DNA of 64,000 nucleotides, taken from NCBI RefSeq assembly GCF_000003815.2, contig NC_049989.1:4747141-4811140 (forward strand). The letters run 5' to 3'. The notes under the pieces were generated by a model. It saw only the letters and a list, made by a program, of their open reading frames with translations. It was not told the DNA's origin and searched no databases. Shown piece after piece: positions 13,801 to 24,693 of this stretch. The number at the start of each line of letters is the position of its first letter. Within the stretch, counting starts at the first letter, position 1. This DNA comes from Branchiostoma floridae (lineage: Eukaryota; Chordata; Leptocardii; Amphioxiformes; Branchiostomatidae). The position numbers were made by a program, and so were the translations under genes.

Positions 13801-15084
13801 TCGGTTTTACCTTCAGGCATGTGTGTGCTGATAACAAACACGCCTGAGAAAGTGCAATGACCTGTTATCATCATGATTCCCAAAGTAGTCAGCAGACATT
13901 ACTGAATCAGTACTGATAATGGGAGAAAGAAACTCTGTTGATGAACAATTCTTGATCTTTTTGTTCGTTTAACCTGATTAATAACAATCATGTGAATGAA
14001 TAATTGATCAACACGAGAGTTGGTATAAGTGCACCTTGTGTCGGCGTTTGTTACAGATGATCTCGCTATGCTGTTCGACAACTTCGTCACAAGTAAACAA
14101 TCCACTCATTTCTGCCCCTCCTACCATTATTTCTTGCCTCGAAATACTCAACTAATGACCCGGTATAACAATCAAATTGCAAGAAACTAGACCCAAACAG
14201 TCATTTGACGAACCAGTGTTGGCATCGGCCTCTAAAAGCATTCTACTGTTATTTCTTTCTTCTGATCCCCATATTATTATGTCAACAAACGAACCTTTGT
14301 CATGTATACTTTCTAGACACGTGTAGCATTATGACTGTGCACGCAAACCCTGACAAAAACTGAGCCGTTGTCATGTTGCCTGGCCCCATGCCATGACAGA
14401 AGTGAATACTTCCTGGTTTCTCGGCGACTCAATTCACAGATCTTCACAGTTTCCCCATGCATGACCAGTTGGTCCTCTCTCCCCTGGCCAGGGGCACGGT
14501 GCTGATGTGTGTTTGTGTGGGTATTTTCTGTATATCTTGTCTTTTCTCTGCCCCATTCCACACTGGGCTATGTTAACACAGCTGATGACAAAGATAAATA
14601 CAACATACCGACAGCTAGAACATACAATCAATGTAGGGAGGGGGGGGGGGGTGCTGAGAATGATTGATGAAGGTTTAGACAAATTGTTGGGTGACTGCCT
14701 AAATGGTACCTACTTGGTGCATATGAATGCACACTGACTGTAGTGAAAGTGGGATTGTAAATCGCTATTGTTAAGAAAGAAACTTCTTGAAACGAATTAA
14801 TGAAGTTTGACTTAATGAGCTGTTAATGTGATCTTCCTGTCATTTGATTTAGAATGCATAACCTCTAAGATTTACTTTACAGGCGATTGCCTTGTAACCA
14901 GTAACGTTATGTTGTATGAAGGTATAGTAATCCTTACCTTTGGGAATTCCTTTCTGCAGTATACCATCAACATACAAGTCTTTCCACACCCGCCGTCGCC
15001 CACCACGACCAGTTTACAGCGTACGAAGGGTTTCTCCTTGCCCCTCGGGGAGGGTGTGATGCTGGGCCCGTTGTTATCGTACAT
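1872..15084 (-). CDS. Rho-family small GTPase, RhoF/RhoD-like, 5' three coding exons (3' end outside window)
   Basis: Three coding exons on the minus strand: 14938-15084, 10476-10563 and 1872-1981, all with GT-AG borders and compatible phases, giving the first 115 residues of a Ras-superfamily protein. Visible motifs are the P-loop GDGGCGKT (residues 29-36), switch I VPTVFDNY with the effector/Mg threonine at 54, and switch [18 protein letters not shown] with the catalytic glutamine at 80. The run GDGGCGKT followed by LMVY, and the exon 3 end just before the expected Trp-(Tyr/Phe)-Pro-Glu-Val, fit vertebrate RHOF (Rif) and RHOD better than RhoA or Cdc42. Such GTPases switch between GDP and GTP at the plasma membrane and drive filopodia. 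The start is the first ATG, at 15084; upstream sequence in the exon stays open to a good acceptor at 15123, so a longer N-terminus is possible. Effector helix, NKxD motif and CAAX box are missing because they lie beyond position 1. Confidence 0.9.
4357..4403. repeat. Imperfect (TTTG)n microsatellite
   Basis: Runs of TTTG/TTTGT units interrupted once by a cctgcctgc block; no coding signal. Confidence 0.8.
6671..6822. mobile_element. MITE, CTCCAAGCAGA family, copy B
   Basis: Arms 6674-6710 and 6784-6820 pair over 37 bases with four mismatches and begin tctccaagcagaggt. Inner sequence also folds back (gtcatatgaccc against its complement), so almost the whole element is palindromic. Flanks 6661-6670 and 6823-6832 agree at 8 of 10 positions and share atggac, a likely target duplication. 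Confidence 0.8.
8382..8414. repeat. Small hairpin, 11-bp arms
   Basis: ttactcaagca at 8382-8392 is exactly complementary to tgcttgagtaa at 8404-8414 around an 11-base loop. Confidence 0.6.
9098..9197. other. Assembly gap (100 N)
   Basis: Exactly 100 N, the usual placeholder for a gap of unknown or nominal size. Sequence just right of it contains ggccaaata at 9260 and 9318 and the inverse tatttggcc at 9373, suggesting a repeat caused the break. Confidence 0.95.
10662..10711 (-). repeat. Dispersed repeat, copy 1 (core ggGCGGTTATACC)
   Basis: Reverse complement reads through gaagggcggttataccggc and then a tatacagata tail. A diverged copy in the opposite orientation lies at 35851-35893, inside a myosin intron. 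Confidence 0.55.
14640..14651. repeat. Poly-G homopolymer run
   Basis: At least twelve consecutive G, no other signal. Confidence 0.8.
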
Positions 15085-15122
15085 CGTCCCGATGATTTTC
15101 CCGAGGCTCGCCACCGTGAAGC
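15085..15122 (-). other. 5' untranslated (or N-terminal extension) part of Rho coding exon 1
   Basis: A pyrimidine-rich tract ending TTTGTTCCAG on the minus strand places a splice acceptor just above 15122, so the first coding exon is itself preceded by an intron. The 38 bases to the ATG are open in frame; they are called UTR because vertebrate RHOF/RHOD have short N-termini. A possible donor for an upstream non-coding exon (CACAG before GTAGGAAG) lies at 15250, but it is unproven. Confidence 0.4.
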
Positions 15123-16730
15123 CTGGAACAAAGCGCCAGAAATCCCAAACACGTAGCGCGGGGGCAACGCGTGGTTCACTGGAGATTCACACGATTGCCA
15201 TTACCGGTGCTGCGTTCAAATCCCACGGGCGTCTATAAAAACTTCCTACCTGTGCAGACCAGGTAAGAACACCCCCAGGTGTGGAATTCTGACGTCTCAC
15301 CTGCGTGTGGCCCCCGACAGAACGGTCCCGGTGTTTTGACCACAACTACAAAGCAGAGTCAGACCTCTGTGGCCTGGTCGTTGCGTCAGTGTACAACACT
15401 ACTGACTACTCAGTCCCTCAGTGAGGGCGCGGAGACCGCACAATGGCTTGTGTGTGTTGGGATTTTCCCAAAACCTACACGAAGAAGCACAAGGATTTTC
15501 ACAGATGTCGCTTGGAGGCACAATATCCTTGGCAACCACAGAAGAACTGGCGAGGCAGCGTCGATCAGCAGAGTTATATCCACAGCCACACGACTTGGTG
15601 TGAACAAGCAGTTGTCCTTCACACTTCGCAGTTCAAGTAAAGACCTGAATGCCTTGAAGGCACCACCACAACCCGATCACTGACTCAGCTCAGTAAAGTA
15701 ACACGACTGGAGGTGGATCACCTGAGTCGCGAGGTGAGCTGACCCGAAAAACTCTCAGCGCCCGGAGAATTCCACCGGCCTAGTGTACAGTGCTTCTGCC
15801 GCGCGAATCAGGTCCGTCTGTTGTCACAAGCTGTCGGAATGCCCACACGTGTGGGAGGGAAGGGGCGGGGCCTCCTGCAGGGAGGAGTGGGAAACTACTC
15901 ATCCTTTCTCTATTGTCACCTACGCGATAATTGGCATGGTGGAGTCACGTGGTGCGGTGACGTCACGACGTGCCCTCGGTGGGACGTTCCTTGCCTGGGG
16001 CGTAATTTTGCACGGATGACCGAGTTTAAGGCCGAATCAACGGTAGAATAACAGTTTGCCTCGTTACTTCAAGGCTTGAGACCTTCGCCAAGTGATTAAA
16101 GTGCAACTCAAAATAGCGCCGTCTAGCGTTCCCCGTGACATAGCATGCGATACCACGTCTTCTTTCTTCCTTTACAGAATGATGGAGACGTCTGGAACGC
16201 AGGCCTATTTAAAAAGCGGACACCAGAAATCACTTTTATAGAACAAGTCCATTTGCTGAAACCATATCAATGATTGAATATTTCTGCATGACGACAGAAA
16301 ATAGACGTGAAATTGGGCTAGGAAGTAGTGGGCGGTGTGAAATTGGGGAAAAAATGATGTCAACCTGATATTTGTACTGAACGTCCGGTGGGAAGACCCC
16401 CACCCAGCGTTACCAAGTAACTACTGGTCATACCAGATTCGTACAGGATATACAAATACTACAAGGTCAATCTTTCAAACCTATCCCTGTTCTAAGGCCT
16501 TCTAAGAAGTTCTAGGATTGGAGCCAAGTTGTTTTTTTCCGTGAGTCATTTTAATGTGCACGTCAGCATTACTGCATGGTGTGGATATAGCTGTAATCTA
16601 GATAAACATCGGATACAGTCCAGCAAAATGCTGACGAATGTGAAACTCATTCTCCGAATAAGATACGATACAAGAGGCCTGGTTCTAATTTTATAGTCTG
16701 TGACTCTGCTTTTCTATAGTTTTGTATAGC

Positions 16731-16790
16731 AAGGAGGTTAAATAAGGATTTAACCTCCTTTATTTGTTAAATAAGGATTCAACCTCCTTG
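16731..16790. repeat. Perfect 13-bp hairpin plus direct repeat
   Basis: aaggaggttaaat (16731-16743) is exactly complementary to atttaacctcctt (16748-16760) around a 4-base loop. The right half is then repeated directly, ending aacctccttgg near 16790. Confidence 0.75.
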
Positions 16791-16821
16791 GTATAATGTA
16801 GCTGCTCTACATGTAGCCAAT

Positions 16822-16962
16822 GAGGTTAAATTCATAGTTAAATTCAGAGGGTACCATTTTGACAGTAAGACTTGTACCTTTCATGTAAAAATGAGGTTAA
16901 ATTTATATTCCTCTCAAAGTATACCATTGTGACAGCAAGACTTATACCTTTCATCTAAAAAT
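16822..16962. repeat. Two-copy tandem repeat, period 71 bp
   Basis: The unit starts gaggttaaatt and contains gacagtaagactt and tacctttcat. The second copy begins at 16893 with several substitutions. The start resembles the arm of the adjacent hairpin. Confidence 0.75.
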
Positions 16963-18350
16963 GTCTTTAAAGCGTTCCTTCTAACTCTTCTTTATCAAAA
17001 CGACTCTATAGCTATTGCGGCACATAACAGCCTTGTTTACGATAGAAACTTCGTGAGTTGTCACACCCATAATCACTTGCAGACGAGCGTTTGAATTGAT
17101 TTGAGACACTGGCTACCGTGAAATAACGAGAGAAAACTCGAGCCATCTTGAGCTCTTACATCTGCCAAGAGGCTCCCCGCTATCTTCTAATTTGAACGGT
17201 AATTACCGAAAATTAATCGCCTCATCAAAAGGGATTATGTCTTTGATGGGTAAATTTGGGGTGAGAAGAGATAATAAGGAGAAACAGCACGGTTTGGAGA
17301 CCGCCATTGATGCGATGCACTCACGACAACTCATTGTTATTTATTGCATAATGTTTTGTATCATGTAAAAGCTTATTTATTACTCTTTATAATGATAACA
17401 TGCCTGTAATGATCCTATTTTAAATGGCCGAACACCAGAGCTGCGTCAAAAAAGATGCCGAACTTTCCCGACAAACCAATTTCGGCACTTTTTCGGCGCG
17501 TAGGAGCTTTCATAACATCAATAGCCTTGTACAAACGGAATTTATTGAGAAGGGCATGAATATGCTATTTCCAATGATAAATAAGCTTTCCGATCGCCCA
17601 TAAATGGAAAAGGCTTTAGATACATGTGCAATAGTTTAAACAGACTGTCGCGGATGTTATCATCAAGTCCCTTTTACTTTATCAAAACACACAAGGAGCT
17701 GTATACAATTTCATGGTGCTTCAGCACTGTAGACTAACGCATAACATTATTTTTCGTACAATTTAAAAGAAACTATTAGCAAGGACAAAATTCCACGAAG
17801 CTTATGTATCTAGTCTGTCCTGTGGGTGGTACCTGGCCTTTATGTGTCCCACCTAGGCGTTCAGGTAACTCAGGTGAGAAGATGTACCGGAACTGTCCAG
17901 ACCACAAGTAGCAGGGTGTGTAAGCGTTCCATAAACATTACATCAGTAGTGTTTATTTGTTTGTTTGTTTCTGTGTGTGTGCTATCCTAGACCTTTGAAC
18001 GGTGCGCATCACCCCCGGGAATTCCTAAAGACAAGATAATGACACCAACGCACGTTCTTTTGTTGTTCTATTGTTTATCACAAAACAAATAATGTCTTAT
18101 TATTGCCCGCGGCGTTATAAGACCCTGTCTGAAAACTGTCTTCTCAGAATTGCTGCGACTGGCTAGGTAGACTATCGTGCAAACCGCGGTTTCCATCAGA
18201 TTTAACAAGAAAATGTGACAACGTAAGTACGAAACTTTTTGTTTTGTTGCTACTAGTATTTCCTAAGAAAACTGAAGGATGAAATGATCACTGTGTAATC
18301 AATTATGCAAAAAATCTACCTACGCAACTTACAAATTCCAACCATTAAAT

Positions 18351-18470
18351 TATTCTCCAAGCAGAGGTTGAGTCGCGGAGATATAGAAGTAGTCGGAAAA
18401 TTTACTGGCGCGCTCCTCTTACTAAGACGAGCGCACCTGTAAATTTACCGACTACCTCTGCTTGGAGAGT
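18351..18470. mobile_element. MITE, CTCCAAGCAGA family, copy C
   Basis: tctccaagcagaggt (18354-18368) and its exact complement (18454-18468) enclose about 85 bp that also partly fold back. It is flanked by a perfect 10-bp direct repeat, accattaaat, at 18341-18350 and 18471-18480, the best target-site duplication of the three copies in this window. Confidence 0.85.
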
Positions 18471-18980
18471 ACCATTAAATAGTCACCACGGTTACTTGGT
18501 AATCAAGGTGCTCACTGGTCCATCATGGGCAAGCTGAACAACCTCTATTTGACCTTCTGAAAGTCATTTCTCCACTTCCACTTTGAAGATCCGCTGGGCG
18601 TGTCTGGTCCCGTGTTGGGGGCGGGGTGTTTTGGGAGTCCTAGTCGACAGGACAAGAAAACACACACAAACACAGACACGGTCGGAAACAATTAGACCTG
18701 ACAGCCGGGCTGGGAAATACAAGTTCAAAGGACGAGGTGATATTTCTGTCATTCATTGCTAGACAATGTTCGAGTGAATGGGAACATCTGTAGTTACTCG
18801 TGTAGCCTTGTTTAAAAAAAAAAGAAGAGTGTACACTGTTCATAAAAAAAATAATATTGCCAAGTAAGTTTCTCATCTATTCCAATAAAGACGACTTTGT
18901 AAATGTAAAACAAAGAATGGCCTGTGCGATACTATGATACCAGGTTGACAGGTTTGTACATAAAGTACATCCCATGTTCG

Positions 18981-19012
18981 CCCGTGAATAGTTTCATCGG
19001 GTTTGTAACTCA
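18981..19012. repeat. Dispersed repeat fragment (cgtgaatagtttcatc)
   Basis: Matches 28745-28777 over about 32 bases. Both are followed downstream by a gtgacagac(a/g)gtc(g/a)ccgaaa block, at 19035 and 28921, so they look like relics of one family. Confidence 0.5.
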
Positions 19013-20145
19013 CTTAGTAATTCCTTGGGAAAGGTGACAGACAGTCGCCGAAACGTCGGCAGGTAGTTACTGTACAGTATGTACTGGTTGTGTGGAGAGA
19101 ACTTTGTTATTCGTCGCAACTTCGAAACAATCTTATAAAATGAGATAGCAGGAAATCGTTTTGCCAGTTTGTGCAAAAAAAAAAAGAATAGCTTGCGAAA
19201 TCCGACCCAAGAGTTTTGCACCAAAATAGCAATCAAGGGATTTCCAGTAGTCAGAGCCAAAAGCCACAAACTCAAGAAGCTGCCACGACAGCAGCAATAC
19301 TTGCTGGTGAGCGCACTTTTAACCTCCTTGCAGAAACCAAGCACTTCAGCTGGCCATCAGCCAAAGAACCCTGAGTCTGAGTCATGGTCGAACTTTGCTC
19401 AAACCGTTGGCCACAACTCTGGCACCAGCACATCACGGGAAAGCGGTGGTCAGTGGCATATCAGCATCATGTGATATTGACGTTTAAGTCTGGAGATTAC
19501 TGTTGTCAAGCATACTTGTACTTGTACCATATACCAAGGTTGTAACCTCCTTCAATATACTACATGTGCATAGTATGATATATTTTATGCGCTGAAAAGC
19601 ATATATTGTGTATTCTCTACGGTGACTACTATTAAAGCCAGAAAACAGATGCAGAATGTATTTTGATTTTAAGTTTATTTTCCAGATGGCAAGGGAAAGT
19701 TGTTGCATAAATAGTCTGGTAAACGAAAGCGTCTTGCACAAAATACCATTCTTTTTCCAGGTAGTTTGCTTCCAAGACCTTAGATAAAGTGGAGGTGCTC
19801 AGTCTTTTGATCAGAAAAAAGACAGAACCGACGTTTCTAGATAGTCTACATGCCTACTACGTCACTCCGTCTGTTCTAGATCGTCTCGCGGAAGTAACGT
19901 ATTTGGTTGAAGGCCAATTCTTCTGGGACCGACAATCGGATGTATCCAACCTGTTAATACAACACCGGTGTGACAGCGTTCTCGCCCCCCCGTGATATCG
20001 CCCCCCCGGGGGCAAAATCACTAGTGTTTTCGCCCCCCCCCGGGGCAGGATCACTAGCGATTTCGCCCCCGCAGCTCGGCTCTCTCTGGGGGTCGAGAAC
20101 GCCGCCACAGGGGAAATCGCTAAGTGATAACGCCCCCCCAGCGGC

Positions 20146-20245
20146 NNNNNNNNNNNNNNNNNNNNNNNNNNNNNNNNNNNNNNNNNNNNNNNNNNNNNNN
20201 NNNNNNNNNNNNNNNNNNNNNNNNNNNNNNNNNNNNNNNNNNNNN
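20146..20245. other. Assembly gap (100 N)
   Basis: Exactly 100 N within C-rich subterminal repeats, a typical assembly break point. Confidence 0.95.
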
Positions 20246-22100
20246 CCCCCCCCCCCCCCCGGGGCGAAATCGCTAGTGTTTTCGCCCCCCTTACCCTCTT
20301 GGGGCGAAATCGCTAGGGATTTCCAGTGATTTGCATCCTTCTAGTGATTTGCATCTCCAATAAACCTATAAGTTACATTACTTTTGCTTCGTACAAATCA
20401 CATCATACCTCCATTAAATATTTTTAGCTCTTGCAGATTTATAGTGTCATCTAGTCTCATTCATTATGCAAATGAAGCTGTAATTGACACGTTTAAGTTA
20501 ACACGTGTGCAGATACTTTCGTTTAGCTGCATTTTATGATGACATTTTGTCCTGAATTAAGAAAATGACTTGCGCATTTGCACAATCTATACATAGTGGT
20601 GCACAATTAATTTGCACATTGCACTTTAGAATTTTTGTACTTTGACATTAATTATGCAAATCAGAATCTCATTTTCATAATCATTATCTGATATGTTTCA
20701 CCTTCCATAACCTTTAAATTACATAGATTACGTGTATTAAAGTCACAACATGGAAACACTAGAATTACATATTCGTCTCCTGAATCATGCACATTATGTG
20801 CTAATTTGCATTTTTGCATGTCATTTCGTAAAGCCCATGCCACTTATCCCTTATATCATGGTATGTGAAGGTAAAAAGAAAAAAAGGAAGTTCTGTTTCA
20901 GTGACACAAGCAGATTACATACATGTATCTGTAATTAGCACATGTTGTTATCTATGAAAAATAATTAGTTATGAAATATATTTGAGAATGAAATCATTTC
21001 GTCAGCCAACAATGACGTCCATTGACGTGATATAAGTATAGGATCCATTATGCTATTTTGGTCGACAGACTAACCAACAAACACAGGTACAGAACCATTG
21101 TGCAAAATATTCTGTATACCATACGTTCTATTCCGCATCATTTTTACAAGATGATAAGTATAAAAGTTACTGTACAAGTATTATATAAGGTTTACAAATA
21201 ATCTTAAAGATAATGGATACAAACATTTAATACTAGGTTCGCTCCGAGAATGATGCAAATATCCTCAATTTGGGCTCAAAGAGGAAAGTGTTAACCCCAT
21301 ACGCTACGTTCAATATCTTTACTTCATGTCTGAGACCCTAATCACCACACTGCACTGTGCAGTTTTGCTCGAATCTACGACTGCATTGTTCCTATTGTTA
21401 CCTTCGCCAAGAAGTTTCACTTTATATTTTGGGTAGCGTTTCGAATTCTGTGTGTATTTGTGGAAAAGCGCCATCACTCAAGACCGCCTGCATTTTGTGC
21501 CTCCTAGCGGCTTGTTATTGCAGCGGAACTTCCGATAGGGATATCTCGAGTTATGGACGTGCTGTTGTCATGCTTTTTAATTTTTAGCGTTAGATAGCAC
21601 ATGGGGCCGACAGCAAGTGGTGTATGTTTGGGTCCCCTAGCAGCTTGTTACCTTCGCACAGGAAGGCTATATTTTTTGAACTGCAGGTTTAGTGTGAGAC
21701 TGTCAAAACTGTTAGTTTTGAACAGCACAATTTGTTTCAACTCATAGACAGGTGTGTATACCTCTGTGCTGATTGGCAAATATTTACCAGTTTTGTTACA
21801 ACTTAGCAACAGGTGTGTTGATATGCATATGTTAATATACGTTCGTGATGTTAATAAAAGTCACCACAAATTCACAACAAAAATGTATCTGTTCTATTTC
21901 AATGCAAAGTGTGCTTGCACCCAACCAGGTAGGATCGGCTTCACAGGTACTGTATCTCATCTTAACATACTAAGGTGTCACGTATATATAGATACCAGGT
22001 AACACACTATATACGTTACATCCAAGTACCATATTGTTCCAGGTAGCTCGATTAATATGCAGTAACAAGCTGCAAGTTAAGTATCTTAAGGCTATGTAAA

Positions 22101-22270
22101 AAAGTAGGTAAATATATACAAAAGTATATATACATATATCTATAAGTATATATATATAAGTATATATATACAAAAGTAGATATATTTCCCTTGTAAACCC
22201 TATATATATAAGTATATATATACAAAAGTATATATATACAAAAGTATATATATATATACAAAAGTAGGTA
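22101..22270. repeat. AT-rich satellite of (TA)n-caaaagta units
   Basis: Alternating runs of tatatata with the spacer acaaaagta recur about every 17-40 bases, bounded by aaaagtaggtaa at the left and caaaagtaggtaac at the right. Confidence 0.85.
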
Positions 22271-22478
22271 ACAAGACAGTGCTAATCATTATCACAGCAA
22301 TAGGATTAAGATTCAACCGAACACTCTAGAAAACGGGAAGGATATCCCTAGTGGGGGGGCGAAAACGCTGGGATTGGGGGGGGGGGGGCGAAAACACCAG
22401 AGGGGGGCGAAAACGCTAGCGATCTCGCCCCCCGGGGGGGCGAGATCGCGGGGGGGGCGAGATCGCTGTCACACCGGT

Positions 22479-23752
22479 TTCATTCTTTTAAAATTGTACT
22501 TGTTTTCGGATAGTCTCATTTTTGGAATATAGTAAGCACTGGAAGTACAATACATGCAATTGTGAAGATATGATGAAGTGCTGTAAACCTTGGTAAAGAA
22601 AAAAGACAATAACAGGAAATGCCAGACTGTCACGGCTTCCTTGGCAAAGCCCAGATCACTAACGCTAGGTCCTGAAAAGTTTCAGTTGATCGTCAGATCT
22701 GAAAGCTAGCCTTAAAGGTGACCCCACAAAGGAAGGCCTCACACGGCGACGTCTCAGATGGGCACGACAAAACGTAATGTTTGTAACAGCAAACACACGT
22801 ACAAAGTGCTGACATTTTGATGACCACATTTTGCGTCATATTGTGACTTGGCATTTTATGCAAGTCGTTAGAATACGAGAGATAAAGGCTGCCGACCATT
22901 ATGCGATAAGCGTATATTATAGCTGGCTACAATTGGTGCCCTTTAAACTGACGTCATTACGACTAGCAGTATTCATCTAGTGTCATTTTCACGTTCATTT
23001 TTTCTCAGGGCTACTCTACATCTATCTATTTGAGATACACATTTAGTCTCCAACAACAAAAATGCGTTTCTTTAGCCGTTCAACCACATCTTTGTAAATG
23101 GCGTTTTAGTAGTTTCGACTGAATCTGTATATTTTAATAGTTGTAATGGCTCTACGTATTAAATGGATTAATAGATACAATTAGCAAATTACAAAATTAC
23201 TTTTATGCATGATCTGTGCAGTAAGCTTTGAAATTAGCTGGTAAGTTTTCAAGCAACGTACCGACTAATTAATTTTTAAGTCAACTTTTATTATTGAAAC
23301 AATGACATCAATTGCAATCTAGCTCCAAGCTTCAGTATAACATACATTGCCCATATGTGGTTCTACTTATCCTTTTGTAAAATCTATGAAAAACACTTCG
23401 ATGGATATGCAGTTGATTACTTCTTGAAATATTCTTGGACAATTGCAATAATAGATGTGTTGCATGATCTGGGTAACATCAGTCAGACTATGTTGACTAA
23501 TAAGGGGATGCTGTTTTCTACAAGCAGTATAAAAACATTCGTATCTGCTCTAACACCACAGAAATTTTAGCTCAATATAAATACAAATATATGAATATGC
23601 TGCTGTTAAATCACCACACCATTTTCTACTGCCTTTCTTTATGACAATTTTTTTGCATAACAATTACAATAAATACAAGCATAGCTTTTTAGAAATAAAT
23701 TGTATAGCAGTTTACATCTATCTAATCAAAGTAGATGCATCTAGCATTCCTC
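22479..23752. other. Intergenic, nothing recognised
   Basis: AT-rich, no splice-supported open frame and no clear repeat. Confidence 0.5.
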
Positions 23753-24693
23753 TTTATTATGATAATTGCACTCTAGCATACAATAAGTCAGCTTAGATAT
23801 CTACTAATGCAACAAGATTCAATATAACATGGAATGAAACAAAATAGATTGCATGCGTCTTTGTATGTTTATATGTGTGTTTGTGAAAATGTTTACTGTA
23901 TTTAATTCTTTCCAGGGTCGTTTCCTTCCTTTGTCATGTAGTTGCTTGTGTCAGCTTTCTTCATGAACAATTTGTATGCTTTTTAGACCCCACTTTTTGC
24001 AAGTCCTTACAATTGTGATGCAAGCACCATGTGTATCATGTTATAGAATATGAGGCAAACTATTCTTAATACATTTGGTAAATACAATTATGCATTTTTC
24101 AAGTAATATGATATACAAAACTTTTAAATGATGATATAGTATGTGAAAAAAAAAGTCATGTTCCTTTTATATGGCATGAGCTATAGTTTGCACCCATTCA
24201 TTTGCTATTTCCCAACAAAATCAAAGTTGTGCAGCAATTCAGACAAGAATGGTGGATGAAGATGTCATGTAGAGAAATAGGCTGCCATCCCCAATACAAA
24301 TCAAAGCATGTATTTACAGAAATGTTCCTATATGGCCCGTGCACCAGCTATATTTCCTACAAACTTCCATGATCAATAAGATATACTGCCAGCAGATATC
24401 AGGCTTACAAACATGAATTTACCACCACTATCACGTTGTACATAATAGATACGAGTAGATATGGTTCCCTTTAAATGGAGTGTTTATATCAACTGTTTAA
24501 AACATGATATTTCCTCTCATATCAAAGACTTCCTCTGGAAGCACTATATATGTGTTTAGTGTTTCACATCCGCAAAAGCCGCTATGGTATTTTGAGTTTT
24601 TTCTGTGAGTGGATGATTTCCTTTTCGATGAGAAAATGCCCCCACAACTTTTTTCTCCAACATCCATACTGTTCCCGTGGTAACAACACCTCT
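23753..24693 (-). other. Probable 3' UTR of the class I myosin gene
   Basis: Follows the TAG stop at 24694-24696. The nearest good AATAAA on the minus strand is tttatt at 23753-23758. The 3' end is inferred from that hexamer only. Confidence 0.4.

Larger units (their letters stand above)
10564..14937. other. Intron 1 of the Rho gene, about 4.4 kb, no supported gene
   Basis: Between coding exons 1 and 2. It holds a copy of a dispersed repeat at 10662-10711, a poly-G run at 14640, and one protein-like open frame around 11902-12237 (minus) that I could not assign. Confidence 0.55.
15251..19963. other. Intergenic / 5' region of the Rho gene
   Basis: About 15.8-16.0 kb is locally GC- and CpG-rich with a GGGGCGGGGCC box, compatible with the promoter of the minus-strand Rho gene. 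The rest contains a hairpin and duplicated block at 16731-16962, a MITE at 18351-18470, and a fragment of another repeat family near 18981. An open frame at 19169-19474 (plus) is not supported by any motif. No gene is called. Confidence 0.5.
19964..22478. mobile_element. 2.5-kb non-autonomous TIR element with C/G-run subterminal repeats
   Basis: The 28-bp ends at 19964-19991 and 22451-22478 are inverted copies with one mismatch; they start accggtgtgacagcg and run into seven C. Inside each end are multiple copies of a short unit of the type cgctag-tgttttcgcccccc, in opposite orientation at the two ends. The roughly 2 kb interior is AT-rich, with no open frame above about 85 codons and no transposase motif. 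No clear target-site duplication was seen. The assembly gap at 20146-20245 falls in the left subterminal repeats. Confidence 0.75.

Noticed and set aside
15112-15114. GTG start for the Rho GTPase
   Set aside because: A non-ATG start is not needed; an ATG in frame at 15084 gives a typical RhoF-like N-terminal length.
15208-15228. B-box-like gttcaaatccc, possible tRNA
   Set aside because: Flanking bases do not pair as a T-stem and no A box sits at the right distance.
19169-19474. 101-codon plus-strand open frame starting in a poly-A run
   Set aside because: Codes for Lys/Ser/Gln-rich sequence with no family match; adjacent to a repeat relic.
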